A stretch of DNA of 64,000 nt, from NCBI GenBank assembly GCA_036389675.1, contig DASVWI010000008.1, forward strand, positions 1 to 64,000, given 5' to 3'. Both the position numbers and the translations under genes were made by a program. The first letter of the stretch is position 1. Each line of letters opens with the position of its first letter. Of this stretch, positions 35,582-42,792 are shown piece by piece. Source of the DNA: DASQYE01 sp036389675. GTDB lineage: Bacteria; Acidobacteriota; Blastocatellia; Pyrinomonadales; Pyrinomonadaceae. The notes beneath the pieces were generated by a model, which was not told the DNA's origin, made no database searches, and saw only the letters and a program-made list of their open reading frames with translations.

Positions 35582-35691
35582 CAGTGACAAGTGACGAGTG
35601 GCAAGTGACGAGCAGAGACAGGAGACGAGCCGCCGGCCTTCAAGCCTGCGGGTTTATCCTGTCACGCTTCACCTGTCACTCGTCACTGCTT
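35582..35691. repeat. Heptad palindromic element, family B
   Basis: The left arm is AGTGACA, AGTGACG, AGTGGCA, AGTGACG. The right arm ends CACCTGT, CACTCGT, CACT. The loop of about 60 nt contains GGCCTTCAAGCCTGC. It fills the gap between the DUF4159 gene (stop at 35694-35696) and the PilT-like gene (start 35576), both minus strand. Confidence 0.78.
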
Positions 35692-35693
35692 TC

Positions 35694-36470
35694 CTAGTGT
35701 GTGAGCGCGTAGACGATGATATTGACGCCGAAGCGCGTGTTGTCCTTAGTGGAGAATCGTTTGTTCGTCCAATCGTAGTTCCACTCGCAGCCGTAGTCCT
35801 TGTTCGAGTAGAGGACGCCGATGCGCCCGTCGATCTCTATCGCCTTCAGGTAATCGTGCACAAGGTCGTCGCCCCAGCCGTTAAGCTCGTGTGAGGTGGC
35901 TGGCGGGCCTTCCTTGAACTCGAAGAATGAGCGATAGAGAGGATGCGAGTTCGGCAGTTTACGCATGGCATCCTCGGGGCGGTCAAGCACGGCCCTGATC
36001 TCTGTCTCGAACGTCCTGGCGAATGTTCCGTCCACGTCGTGGTTACAGTCGTCGACGAAGAGGAAACCGCCCTGCCGTAGATAGCGGCGAAGGTTGGCGC
36101 GCTCGGCGTCCGTGAAGCGCACGAGCTTATTGCCCGTCATGTATAGGAAAGGATAATCGCTGATGCTGGCCGAGCCGACATCCAGTATGCGCTCGTTCGG
36201 GTCAACGCGCACGGAGGTGTATTCGACCAGCGAGTTGAGCAGGTTGGAGGGCATCTTAGGGTCTGCGTCCCAGTTGCCGGAACCGTAGCGAAGGCGCGCG
36301 AAGGTGAATCCGCCGACGGAACTGAGCGGACGACGCGCCGCGGAAGCAACGGCGGCGGCGGCAGCGGGCGGGGCGGTGATTTTCGCCAGATTCGTGCCCG
36401 CCAGCGTCGTGACGGCTGCGCCCGTGGTCGCTGCAACCAGAGAGTGGCGGACAAATGTGCGACGATTCAT
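35694..36470 (-). CDS. Tat-exported DUF4159 protein
   Basis: A 258-aa protein with a twin-arginine signal (NRRTFVRHSLVAATTGAAV). The DUF4159 fold covers about 50-258: FTFARLRYGSG, LRRYLRQGGFLFVDDCNHD, HPLYRSFFEF, GRIGVLYSNKDYG and a C-terminal NIIVYALTH. DUF4159 is common in MoxR/BatA clusters, and a GATase-like fold has been proposed; here it is the most upstream gene of the block. Its function is unknown. Confidence 0.88.
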   Translation of the reverse strand: MNRRTFVRHSLVAATTGAAVTTLAGTNLAKITAPPAAAAAVASAARRPLSSVGGFTFARLRYGSGNWDADPKMPSNLLNSLVEYTSVRVDPNERILDVGSASISDYPFLYMTGNKLVRFTDAERANLRRYLRQGGFLFVDDCNHDVDGTFARTFETEIRAVLDRPEDAMRKLPNSHPLYRSFFEFKEGPPATSHELNGWGDDLVHDYLKAIEIDGRIGVLYSNKDYGCEWNYDWTNKRFSTKDNTRFGVNIIVYALTH

Positions 36471-36666
36471 CTTGGAATTCTCCGTTTATCTCTTAATTCG
36501 TTGAAAGCCTCGCCAAGGTTTCAGTATGGCTTCGTGACCGAAAATAAATCTCCTCAGCGAACAACCGCAACACAAAAAGCGTACATCAAAATGGATGCAA
36601 GACGGGGATGTCCCGTTCGTTCAAGCGGCGTCCCCAGACCTTGACGAAAGAGAGGCGCTAGAGGTT

Positions 36667-36924
36667 ATGGCAACATACAGAGACCCTGTAAGATGCTTTG
36701 CTCCGTTGGAAGTAATTGAGCGCCTGCTGGAAATTCGAGCCGAAGCGGGTCATTCGCCCTCGCTGTTTCTCCTCTCGCCCGATGATTTGGTGGCGTATCT
36801 CGATGCATACGGTTTTGATGTCTACGCTTTTGCAGATTCCGAAGCTGCATTTCACTTCGGAGATTACCGCGCGCCGCTCGCGCCGGGTGGCGACCATGCG
36901 CATAATTCTTTGACGACGCACTAG
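36667..36924 (+). CDS. Small acidic protein of unknown function
   Basis: An 85-aa open frame: MATYRDPVRCFAPLEVIERL, then a helix-rich acidic middle (LLSPDDLVAYLDAYGFDVYAF) and a His-containing tail. ATG 36667 follows GAGGTT; the frame is open back to ATG 36595, which is possible but lacks a ribosome-binding site. Composition is protein-like and the opposite frame is not. The gene stands alone between divergent and convergent minus-strand neighbours. No family was recognised. Confidence 0.5.
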   Translation: MATYRDPVRCFAPLEVIERLLEIRAEAGHSPSLFLLSPDDLVAYLDAYGFDVYAFADSEAAFHFGDYRAPLAPGGDHAHNSLTTH

Positions 36925-37007
36925 GTTTTACAAACCATCAGTAGATTTCCAAAAGGCGGCGGGCGCGCGCTCAGAGAGTGTTGATGAGGCGCGCCCGTCC
37001 GTTTCCT

Positions 37008-38318
37008 TCAATAAATGGCCTTGATGATAAAAAAGGTCATGTCGTCGTGCGAGCCGCGCCCGTCCGTCCAACGAAGAATGTCCCGATAAAGAAGATCGAT
37101 CAACTCTCTGGCGCTCGCATTCCGGCCCTCTCTCACGACCTGCTCCATGCGGTCGCGCCCGTATTCCTCGCCCGCCGCATTGAGCGCCTCCGTCACCCCA
37201 TCCGTATAGAGGACAATGGTTTGTCCGGTATCAATCGGCAGGTAATACTCGTAATAGCGCGGCGACCTGAACATGCCGAGCGGAAGTCCGCCGTGTTCTA
37301 TAAAGCGTGCCCTGCCGTCGGCGTTCATCAAGAGCGGCGGATTGTGCCCGGCATTGGTGTAGGCCAGCGTCTTGTTGGAAGCGTCCAGCACGCCGTAGAA
37401 AGCTGTCACAAACTGGTTACGCTCGATGGATTCCCAGAGCAGGTAGTTGACCTTAGTCATGGAGATGTGCGGCGCGTAGCCTATGTGTATGGCCGCCCGC
37501 AGACTGGCGCGCAGGAAAGCCATCAGCAGCGCCGCCGGGACGCCCTTGCCCGACACGTCCGCGATGACCAGCCCGATCTGGTCTTCGTAGATGCTGACCC
37601 AGTCGTAGTAATCCCCGGAAACTTCCTCGGTCGAGTAGTTGTAAGCGCAGATGTCGAAGCCTTCGAGCTTGGGGTCTGAGGCCGGAAGCAGCTCAAGCTG
37701 CACCTCGCGCGCGACTTCGAGCTGCCCCTGAAGCCGCTTCTTCTCCACCAGCTGCTCGTGCAGCATGACCTTCTCGATGATGATCGCGACCTGCGAGGCG
37801 AGCAGCAGCAGTATCTGCAAATCATCTTCCGTGTAAGCGTTGAGCTGATCGCTTTCGAGGTCGAAGACGCCTACGACCTCGTTGTTGGAGATGATGGGAG
37901 CGACCATCTCCGAGCGCGTCTCCTCGCGCGCGTTGACGTAGCGCGGGTCGTTGCGTACGTCCGGCGAGATGACGGGCTCGCTCGTCAGCGCCACATGACC
38001 GATGATACCTTCGCCCATCTTGAGCCGCAGGTCTTTGAGGTCGTCTATGTCGTAGCCGCGCACGGCCTCCGTGCGGAAAACGCAGGCCGACTCCGCGAGC
38101 TCGCCGTCGCGTGCGCGCCGCTTGTCGCACTTGATAACGTAGATGCCGGCAGCGTCGTATGGGATCAAAGAGTCGAGCGTGTCCATCACCATGTGCAGCA
38201 CTTCCTGCAGGTCCAGAGAGCTGCTGATCTTCTTGGTGATGTCCAGAAGCAGACGCAGCTTGTCCGTGACCGTCAGGCCCTTCATCGGAGCTACAGCTTC
38301 TTTCATCGGCTCGACCAT
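37008..38318 (-). CDS. GAF domain plus SpoIIE/RsbU-type PP2C phosphatase
   Basis: A 436-aa cytoplasmic phosphatase. The GAF domain is at about 15-190 (LLLDITKKISSSLDLQEVL, GEGIIGHVA, GVFDLESD). A short coiled coil (EKVMLHEQLVEKKRLQGQLEVAREVQ) leads to the PP2C-like domain, with SGDYYDW, VIADVSGKG, TNAGHNPPLL, GLPLGM, LYTDGVTEA and SHDDMTF. RsbU-like enzymes dephosphorylate STAS antagonists; the STAS gene at 57095 is a possible but distant partner. ATG 38318 was preferred over 38363 because AGAAGG lies upstream at good spacing. Confidence 0.93.
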   Translation of the reverse strand: MVEPMKEAVAPMKGLTVTDKLRLLLDITKKISSSLDLQEVLHMVMDTLDSLIPYDAAGIYVIKCDKRRARDGELAESACVFRTEAVRGYDIDDLKDLRLKMGEGIIGHVALTSEPVISPDVRNDPRYVNAREETRSEMVAPIISNNEVVGVFDLESDQLNAYTEDDLQILLLLASQVAIIIEKVMLHEQLVEKKRLQGQLEVAREVQLELLPASDPKLEGFDICAYNYSTEEVSGDYYDWVSIYEDQIGLVIADVSGKGVPAALLMAFLRASLRAAIHIGYAPHISMTKVNYLLWESIERNQFVTAFYGVLDASNKTLAYTNAGHNPPLLMNADGRARFIEHGGLPLGMFRSPRYYEYYLPIDTGQTIVLYTDGVTEALNAAGEEYGRDRMEQVVREGRNASARELIDLLYRDILRWTDGRGSHDDMTFFIIKAIY

Positions 38319-38536
38319 AATCCTTCTCTGAAACGTCTTGTGCGCGTTCCTTTTTTGATCCATGCATGGATGCCAAACCGCGCGCTAATGCATGATTATA
38401 CCCGCTCGGTTAGGAAAGGGCTAAGCCTAAAGCTGGCCGTGGTGTTGAGGTCGAGGGCACGCTCTTCGGCCTCGACCGGCGAGCGGATTCTGAGCGCCCG
38501 GCTTGGGAGAGATACGACTTCTCGTACAAAAATTCA

Positions 38537-38565
38537 TTGACTCGTCGCCCGATTTAGCGTAAAAG
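38537..38565 (+). promoter_or_regulatory. Sigma-70-type promoter upstream of the trypsin-like protease
   Basis: TTGACT (38537-38542) and TAAAAG (38560-38565) are separated by 17 nt. They lie about 180 nt before the protease start. The long leader also has a pair of GTTAAC palindromes (38692-38697, 38710-38715). The remainder of the 38319-38747 gap shows nothing else that can be supported. Confidence 0.4.
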
Positions 38566-38747
38566 CTGCTTATCAATCCGATCCTTACCGGCATTGACGC
38601 CACTGGATGGACATTCGCCAGCGGCAGACCGGCCAGAACTCCGAAATGATTACAAACAGAGAGGCACCTGCCCCGGTTCCTATCTCATAATGTTAACCCC
38701 GCTTCGCGCGTTAACGGAGCCATGACCCTCTAAAGAAAGGTGTATCA

Positions 38748-39848
38748 ATGAATACTTTCAAGTACTTCGCGCTCGTCACAGTTGTGCTCGCGTTCCTCGT
38801 CGGCGCTCCCCTTCTCACCACCCCGAGCTCGGCTGACAACGGGCCAAACCACAGGATTCGCAACCAGCATTTCGGCGTCTCCGGCGGTAATGTCAAAGAC
38901 ATCAGCCGTCGCTACTGTTGCAGCGGCACGCTTGGCTCGCTCGTTCAGGACACGAGCGGCGTCAACTATATTCTCAGTAACAACCACGTACTGGCAATCG
39001 GAGATAAAGCCGTGGCCGGCGATGACATCTCGCAACCGGGCTTGATTGACAGTAATTGTCAGATTGCCACCATCGTCGCTGACTTCACTGTCGCTCCGCA
39101 GCTTGGCAGTAACGTTGATGCGGCCATCGCGCAACTGAGAACGGGGCAGATGGACGCCACAGGCTACATCGAAGACATAGGCGTTCCCAGCAGCATCGTG
39201 CGTAACGCGGCGGTCGGCCTCGGCGTCGCCAAGAGCGGTCGCACCACCGGCTTTCAGACCGGCACGATCTCCTCGATCAACTCCAGCGTTACGGTCAAGT
39301 ACACTACAGAGTGCGGCAGCAACAGGGGCACGAACGTTTCCTACACCAATCAGGTGGTCATCAACAGCTCGACGTTTAGCGCTGGCGGCGACTCCGGCTC
39401 GCTGATCGTCACAAACGATAGCTGCCACCAGCCGGTCGCGCTCCTCTTTGCCGGCAGCAGCACCACCACCATCGGCAACCCGATTGGTCAGGTGCTGTCC
39501 AAAGTCAGCACGGCGCTCGGCAAAAACATCAGCTTTGTCGGCACTACCTGCGGCACAGCCGGAGCGACGGCGGCAGGCGGTACGACTTCCGCCTCGGGAG
39601 ACCAAATGCGTGAATTACCGGAACAGGCCGCCGAACGCGCGACACAGGCGATGGAGTCGCGCAAGAATGATCTGATGTCGCGTCCGTCGGTCATCGGCGT
39701 CGGCGTGGGCCAATCCGAGAGCAACCCGGATGAAGCCGTCATCGTCGTCTACGTTGATCGCACCACGGGCGTGAGGCCCACCTTGCCGAACACCATCAAC
39801 GGCATTCGCGTCAAACGCGTCGAAACCGACCCGTTCGTCGCCTACTAA
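38748..39848 (+). CDS. Secreted trypsin-like serine protease
   Basis: A 366-aa exported protein. The signal peptide (about 1-28) ends near SSADN. The chymotrypsin-fold triad is visible: His80 in LSNNHVLA, Asp124 in SNVDAAIAQL and Ser216 in GGDSGSLI. Cysteines at 57, 58, 104, 189 and beyond may form disulfides. A C-terminal alpha/beta segment (about 310-366, RPSVIGVGVGQ, AVIVVYVD) resembles the tail of other bacterial trypsin-like proteins. ATG 38748 follows AAAGAAAGG. It seems to be transcribed alone. Confidence 0.85.
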   Translation: MNTFKYFALVTVVLAFLVGAPLLTTPSSADNGPNHRIRNQHFGVSGGNVKDISRRYCCSGTLGSLVQDTSGVNYILSNNHVLAIGDKAVAGDDISQPGLIDSNCQIATIVADFTVAPQLGSNVDAAIAQLRTGQMDATGYIEDIGVPSSIVRNAAVGLGVAKSGRTTGFQTGTISSINSSVTVKYTTECGSNRGTNVSYTNQVVINSSTFSAGGDSGSLIVTNDSCHQPVALLFAGSSTTTIGNPIGQVLSKVSTALGKNISFVGTTCGTAGATAAGGTTSASGDQMRELPEQAAERATQAMESRKNDLMSRPSVIGVGVGQSESNPDEAVIVVYVDRTTGVRPTLPNTINGIRVKRVETDPFVAY

Positions 39849-39855
39849 ACGGCAG

Positions 39856-39942
39856 GGCGGAAGGCGGAAGGATGAAAAGAATGCTGTTCGTTCTTGAAAG
39901 CATTTACTTCATCCTTCATCCTTCCGCCTTCATCCTTTTTCT
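39856..39942. repeat. Heptad palindromic element, family A
   Basis: The left arm (GGGCGG, AAGGCGG, AAGGATG) is shorter than the right arm (CATCCTT, CATCCTT, CCGCCTT, CATCCTT). The loop is AAAAGAATGCTGTTCG, TTCTTGAAAGCATTTAC. On the minus strand the element encodes the stop of the primase gene (39930-39932). Confidence 0.82.
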
Positions 39943-41054
39943 TCAAGCGCTGCTTCGGTCATGAGGGCAAACTCAAGGGCGGCTGACGGGCGGTTGCGGA
40001 AGAAATCGTTGACATCCGATGGCAATTCAAGGCGTGCGAGCTCAATCCCGCGTGCCCTGAACATCTCCTGATAGCGCAAGGTCGCGCGCAGGCCCGCCGC
40101 ATCAGCATCCAGCGCAGCGACCACACGAAAACGCGCCAGCGGCGCGAGCCACTCCTCCCTGAATCCGCCCGCGCCGACAAGCCCGACAGCCGTGAACCTG
40201 TGCGCCAGAAGCGTGAGCGTATCCGTAAAGCCTTCCACCAGATAAACGACCTCGCCGCTCAACTGCCGGGCCAAAGCGTCCGCGTTGTAGAGAGAGGGCA
40301 CGCCGCCGCGCATGTTGTGCCAGCGCGGCTCTACGCCCGCGGCGGTCGTGCGCGCCTGCAAGTAAACGGGCCGGCCCTCAACGTAGAACGGAAATAACAG
40401 TCGATGTCGATAAAAGGTCAGGTGCACCCGCGCGTTGAAGAGACCGCTCTGCTGCAACTCTTCGAGCGCAAAGCTGTCGAGCATGTGCCGCATCACGCGA
40501 CGGTAAGAGCGGCGAGGGAAATAGACGACGCCCGCGCGCCTCATTGTTCCGGCATCGATCCCTCGCCGCGCCAGATAGCTTAACCCCTCCGTCTGATCTT
40601 CGCGGCGGCAGGCTTCCAGAAAACTCTCGCACACCGCGCCCATACGCTCTGGCGCGAGAGGGGCGAGCGCCTGCGCTTCCGGCTCATCCACATCCGGCGC
40701 GGCGCGAAAGGCCAATGAGCGCTGCCCGTCGTCGAGCCCAAGCTCTCGCGCCATCTCCCTGACCGCGCGCGCGAAAGAGGCCCCGTGCATCAGCTCGTAA
40801 AAACGAATCGCGTCGCCGCCTTCGTCGCGCGAAAAGCAATGAAAGAGACCGCGCACCAGATCGACCGAAAGGCTGGGATTTCCTTTACCGCTGTGCGCGT
40901 GCGATGGGATGTTACATTTCGTGTGAAGACGAGGGCCGGAGATGCGCGCGGCTTCCGGGCAGTAGTGTTGATAGAAGGAACGATAATCGAGGCGGCTCTT
41001 AATCTCTTCGCATAGCCGACGCAGCCGCTCTTTGTTTCGGCTCGGGTGCTCCAT
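39930..41054 (-). CDS. Short DnaG-like primase (CHC2 zinc finger and Toprim)
   Basis: A 374-aa protein. The N-terminal region matches a CHC2-type zinc domain (LDYRSFYQHYCP, LSVDLVRGLFHCF, GGDAIRFYELM). Only part of the ligand set is clear: the usual final Cys is replaced in HCFSRDEGG. A Toprim domain follows, with VEGFTDTL and LDADAAG. The DnaB-interacting C-terminal domain of cellular DnaG (about 600 aa) is missing, as in plasmid or phage primases. The start is ATG 41052-41054. The final residues (EEKG) and stop lie in a family A palindrome. It is downstream of the IrrE-like gene on the same strand. Confidence 0.82.
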   Translation of the reverse strand: MEHPSRNKERLRRLCEEIKSRLDYRSFYQHYCPEAARISGPRLHTKCNIPSHAHSGKGNPSLSVDLVRGLFHCFSRDEGGDAIRFYELMHGASFARAVREMARELGLDDGQRSLAFRAAPDVDEPEAQALAPLAPERMGAVCESFLEACRREDQTEGLSYLARRGIDAGTMRRAGVVYFPRRSYRRVMRHMLDSFALEELQQSGLFNARVHLTFYRHRLLFPFYVEGRPVYLQARTTAAGVEPRWHNMRGGVPSLYNADALARQLSGEVVYLVEGFTDTLTLLAHRFTAVGLVGAGGFREEWLAPLARFRVVAALDADAAGLRATLRYQEMFRARGIELARLELPSDVNDFFRNRPSAALEFALMTEAALEEKG

Positions 41055-41060
41055 AGAAGC

Positions 41061-41135
41061 TAAAAGTAGAAAGGTAAAAGGCAAAAGTAAAGCTCACGCC
41101 GCCACTTTTGCCTTTTACCTTTCTACTTTTGCCTT
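41061..41135. repeat. Heptad palindromic element, family D
   Basis: The left arm is AAAAGTAG, AAAGGTA, AAAGGCA, AAAGTAA. The right arm is ACTTTTG, CCTTTTA, CCTTTCT, ACTTTTG. The arms are almost perfectly complementary, with a loop of about 20 nt (AGCTCACGCCGCC). It fills the gap between the IrrE-like gene (stop 41134-41136) and the primase start (41054). Confidence 0.88.
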
Positions 41136-41811
41136 ACGCGCGAGCGAAGCGTCCGTAACCGTTCTGCTCGTAGCGTTGCCGCAACTCTTCCTCGTGTCGC
41201 GACTTGTACTCTGACCAGAGGCGCGACACCTTCATGCGATACTCGACCAGCTCGCGGCTGACGTTAAAATGCTGCGCGATCTCTTTAGAGGTTTTGCCCT
41301 TGAGCACAAAACGGCGCAGCGCCGCGAAAGGAACGAGCGCCGCCGCGCCGACGGCGTAAGCGGCCTCTTCATCGTCATCGTTGTAATCGCGAGAAACAGT
41401 CTTGCCCTGCTTGTTCTCGGCGATGATGTGTAAGCGATTCGCCTTGTGGCCCAGAAAGACGTGACAGACCTCTTCCATCAAGGTCGCGTTGTTGCGCTGC
41501 ACCCCATGCTTAGGGTTGAGGATTACCAACCGCCAGCCGTTGGGCAGCGGTCGCGAGCACGTCCCGCCAGACCATGAGCCGGAGCCAGTGCCCAGCAGAT
41601 GCTCGCGCGTCTCCGGCGAGAGCCCCTGTATCTTCTCAAAATCCACGACCATCAGCTTGGCGAAGTCCGCCAGATCAAAAGGGTCGAGCGGCTCGTCGTC
41701 GCGGCGCAGCCCTGCGAACTCGCGCAAGCCCATGGCGCGCAACTCGTAATACTGTCCCTTTTGTGTCGGGGGTAAGACCTGTTCGCTCACGCTTTCGATT
41801 ATACCCTGCAC
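41134..41811 (-). CDS. ImmA/IrrE-like protein with C-terminal HTH
   Basis: A 225-aa protein. The DUF955 (ImmA/IrrE) region spans about 50-165. The usual HEXXH zinc motif reads EEVCH (113-117, in TLMEEVCHVFLGH), so the first His is Glu; His117, His122 and the downstream DDDEEAAYAVGAAALVP acidic/GA motif are kept. The C-terminus (about 170-205, GKTSKEIAQHFNVSRELVEY) is a helix-turn-helix. Family members cleave XRE repressors (DdrO, ImmR). Here an XRE gene lies directly upstream, separated by a terminator-like hairpin. ATG 41811 has AAAGGGA upstream; GTG 41790 is an alternative. Confidence 0.75.
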   Translation of the reverse strand: MQGIIESVSEQVLPPTQKGQYYELRAMGLREFAGLRRDDEPLDPFDLADFAKLMVVDFEKIQGLSPETREHLLGTGSGSWSGGTCSRPLPNGWRLVILNPKHGVQRNNATLMEEVCHVFLGHKANRLHIIAENKQGKTVSRDYNDDDEEAAYAVGAAALVPFAALRRFVLKGKTSKEIAQHFNVSRELVEYRMKVSRLWSEYKSRHEEELRQRYEQNGYGRFARA

Positions 41812-41859
41812 TTCCCTTTATTTCACTTTTTCAGAGCGCGAATAAAGCCGATGGCAGGC

Positions 41860-41899
41860 AGCCAAAATGGCCGCGCTGCAAGATTACAACGCGGCCATT
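41860..41899 (-). terminator. Terminator between the XRE and IrrE-like genes
   Basis: Read on the minus strand, a 10-bp perfect stem (AATGGCCGCG / CGCGGCCATT; plus-strand positions 41866-41875 and 41890-41899) is followed by TTTTGG. It lies downstream of the XRE stop (41958). It could end or attenuate the repressor transcript before the IrrE-like gene. Confidence 0.5.
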
Positions 41900-41957
41900 C
41901 GTCTCCCGTCTGAGAAGACTACACTCTTTTGAGGCTTGTAAAGCGCTGGCGCGCGCC

Positions 41958-42374
41958 TTACTTGCGACGCTTGCTGCGCGCGTCCTCGCCCGGATGGCTG
42001 AACTGCTGGTAAGCGACGCGGAACAACTCTGACAGCGCCTTGGCCGTGTCCGGCGTGAGATTGCGGTCGGCTCTTAAGTGAGCCTCGACGATCTCCGGCG
42101 TGGACTCGTGCGGGAAATAGACGACCGCAGCGTCCTCACCCTCCGCCTGACGCCCGCCCATGATGCGCTCCATAGGAACGTCGAGCCAGTTGGTCAGACG
42201 CGCGATGTTGTCTGCGTCCGGCTTGCCCGTGCCATTTTCTATGCGCGAGAGCGTAGAGGCTGAAACACCTGTTTCATCCGCAACGTCACGCAGGCTCAAG
42301 CCCTGCTCCTGCCGCTTGCGCTGAATTGCCCGTCCAAGCTCGACGGTATTTACTAAGTTCTTTGATTGTGCCAC
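41958..42374 (-). CDS. XRE-family repressor (DdrO/ImmR-like)
   Basis: A 138-aa DNA-binding protein. The HTH lies at about 10-65 (LGRAIQRKRQEQGLSLRDVA, TGVSASTLSRIENGTGKP). A linker and a C-terminal helical domain follow (about 92-128, EIVEAHLRADRNLTPDTAKALSELFRVAYQQF), the layout of repressors paired with ImmA/IrrE proteases. A basic tail (RSKRRK) ends it. It is divergently transcribed from the SWIM-Rad52 operon across an intergenic region with two operator-like palindromes, so it most likely represses both itself and that operon. Confidence 0.88.
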   Translation of the reverse strand: MAQSKNLVNTVELGRAIQRKRQEQGLSLRDVADETGVSASTLSRIENGTGKPDADNIARLTNWLDVPMERIMGGRQAEGEDAAVVYFPHESTPEIVEAHLRADRNLTPDTAKALSELFRVAYQQFSHPGEDARSKRRK

Positions 42375-42449
42375 TTATGGCCTCCTTCCGGCGCGGACTC
42401 GATTGCCCTCAAGGGCCTCGCCGCGCCCATTTCACACCCAGACCATATC

Positions 42450-42478
42450 ACAGGAAAATTTTAGATGCAAGACTTTGT
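42450..42478 (-). promoter_or_regulatory. Promoter of the XRE repressor gene
   Basis: On the minus strand, TTGCAT (plus-strand positions about 42464-42469) and TATGGT (about 42441-42446) are 17 nt apart. The box pair lies about 70-95 nt upstream of the repressor start. The distal operator-like palindrome at 42476-42493 is just upstream of its -35 box. Box positions are given to within a few bases. Confidence 0.45.
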
Positions 42479-42493
42479 TTTATACTTGCAACA
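42476..42493. promoter_or_regulatory. Operator-like palindrome, copy 1
   Basis: TGTTTTATACTTGCAACA is an 18-bp imperfect palindrome with 7-4-7 layout. It overlaps the -35 box (42486-42491) of the rightward promoter and lies just upstream of the leftward one. It matches copy 2 in its outer bases (TGTTT...AACA). Confidence 0.5.
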
Positions 42494-42514
42494 AGACGGG
42501 AACAATGGTACACT
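42486..42514 (+). promoter_or_regulatory. Promoter of the coiled-coil/SWIM-Rad52 operon
   Basis: TTGCAA (42486-42491), 17-nt spacer, TACACT (42509-42514). The predicted start of transcription is near 42521, inside the second palindrome. It lies about 50 nt upstream of the first gene of the operon. The -35 box overlaps palindrome copy 1, and the end of the -10 box overlaps copy 2. Confidence 0.6.
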
Positions 42515-42531
42515 GTTTCACGTATGAAACA
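42514..42531. promoter_or_regulatory. Operator-like palindrome, copy 2
   Basis: TGTTTCACGTATGAAACA is an 18-bp palindrome with perfect 7-bp arms and a 4-bp centre. It covers the predicted transcription start of the Rad52 operon, a classic repressor position. Its centre is 38 bp from that of copy 1. XRE repressors bind such short palindromes as dimers; the divergent XRE gene is the obvious candidate. Confidence 0.65.
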
Positions 42532-42571
42532 GGAGAATGAAACGTCCTGTAGAAAACGAAGGAAATAAGAA

Positions 42572-42769
42572 GTGAGCGACTTTATCTGGGAGACATTCGA
42601 CAGCCTGTTCAAGACGGTGCACGCCCATGGTCGTCGCGTGGAAGAACTCGAAGCACGCATCACGGACCTTGAGCAGCGTCTGAACGAACGCGGCGCGGCG
42701 ACACAGAAGCCGCAGTCCACACAGCCCATCGCGGCCATTAATGAGATGCCCGCCGAGCGCGCGGCCTGA
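42572..42769 (+). CDS. Small coiled-coil protein
   Basis: A 65-aa protein starting at GTG 42572, with AAGGAA upstream. Residues about 18-42 (HAHGRRVEELEARITDLEQR) form a predicted coiled coil, followed by a polar Gln/Pro tail. It is the first gene of the operon with the SWIM-Rad52 and HTH genes; 23 nt separate it from the next gene. No family was recognised; it could be an oligomerisation partner or accessory factor. Confidence 0.65.
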   Translation: MSDFIWETFDSLFKTVHAHGRRVEELEARITDLEQRLNERGAATQKPQSTQPIAAINEMPAERAA

Positions 42770-42792
42770 AGGATTTTTGGAGGTCAAGAGCC

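Noticed and set aside
41788..41806. TATAAT on the minus strand at the start of the IrrE-like gene
   Set aside because: It falls on codons 3-5 of the chosen start (reading GGT ATA ATC) and has no matching -35 box at 16-18 nt, so it is probably coincidental. If real, the start would move to GTG 41790.
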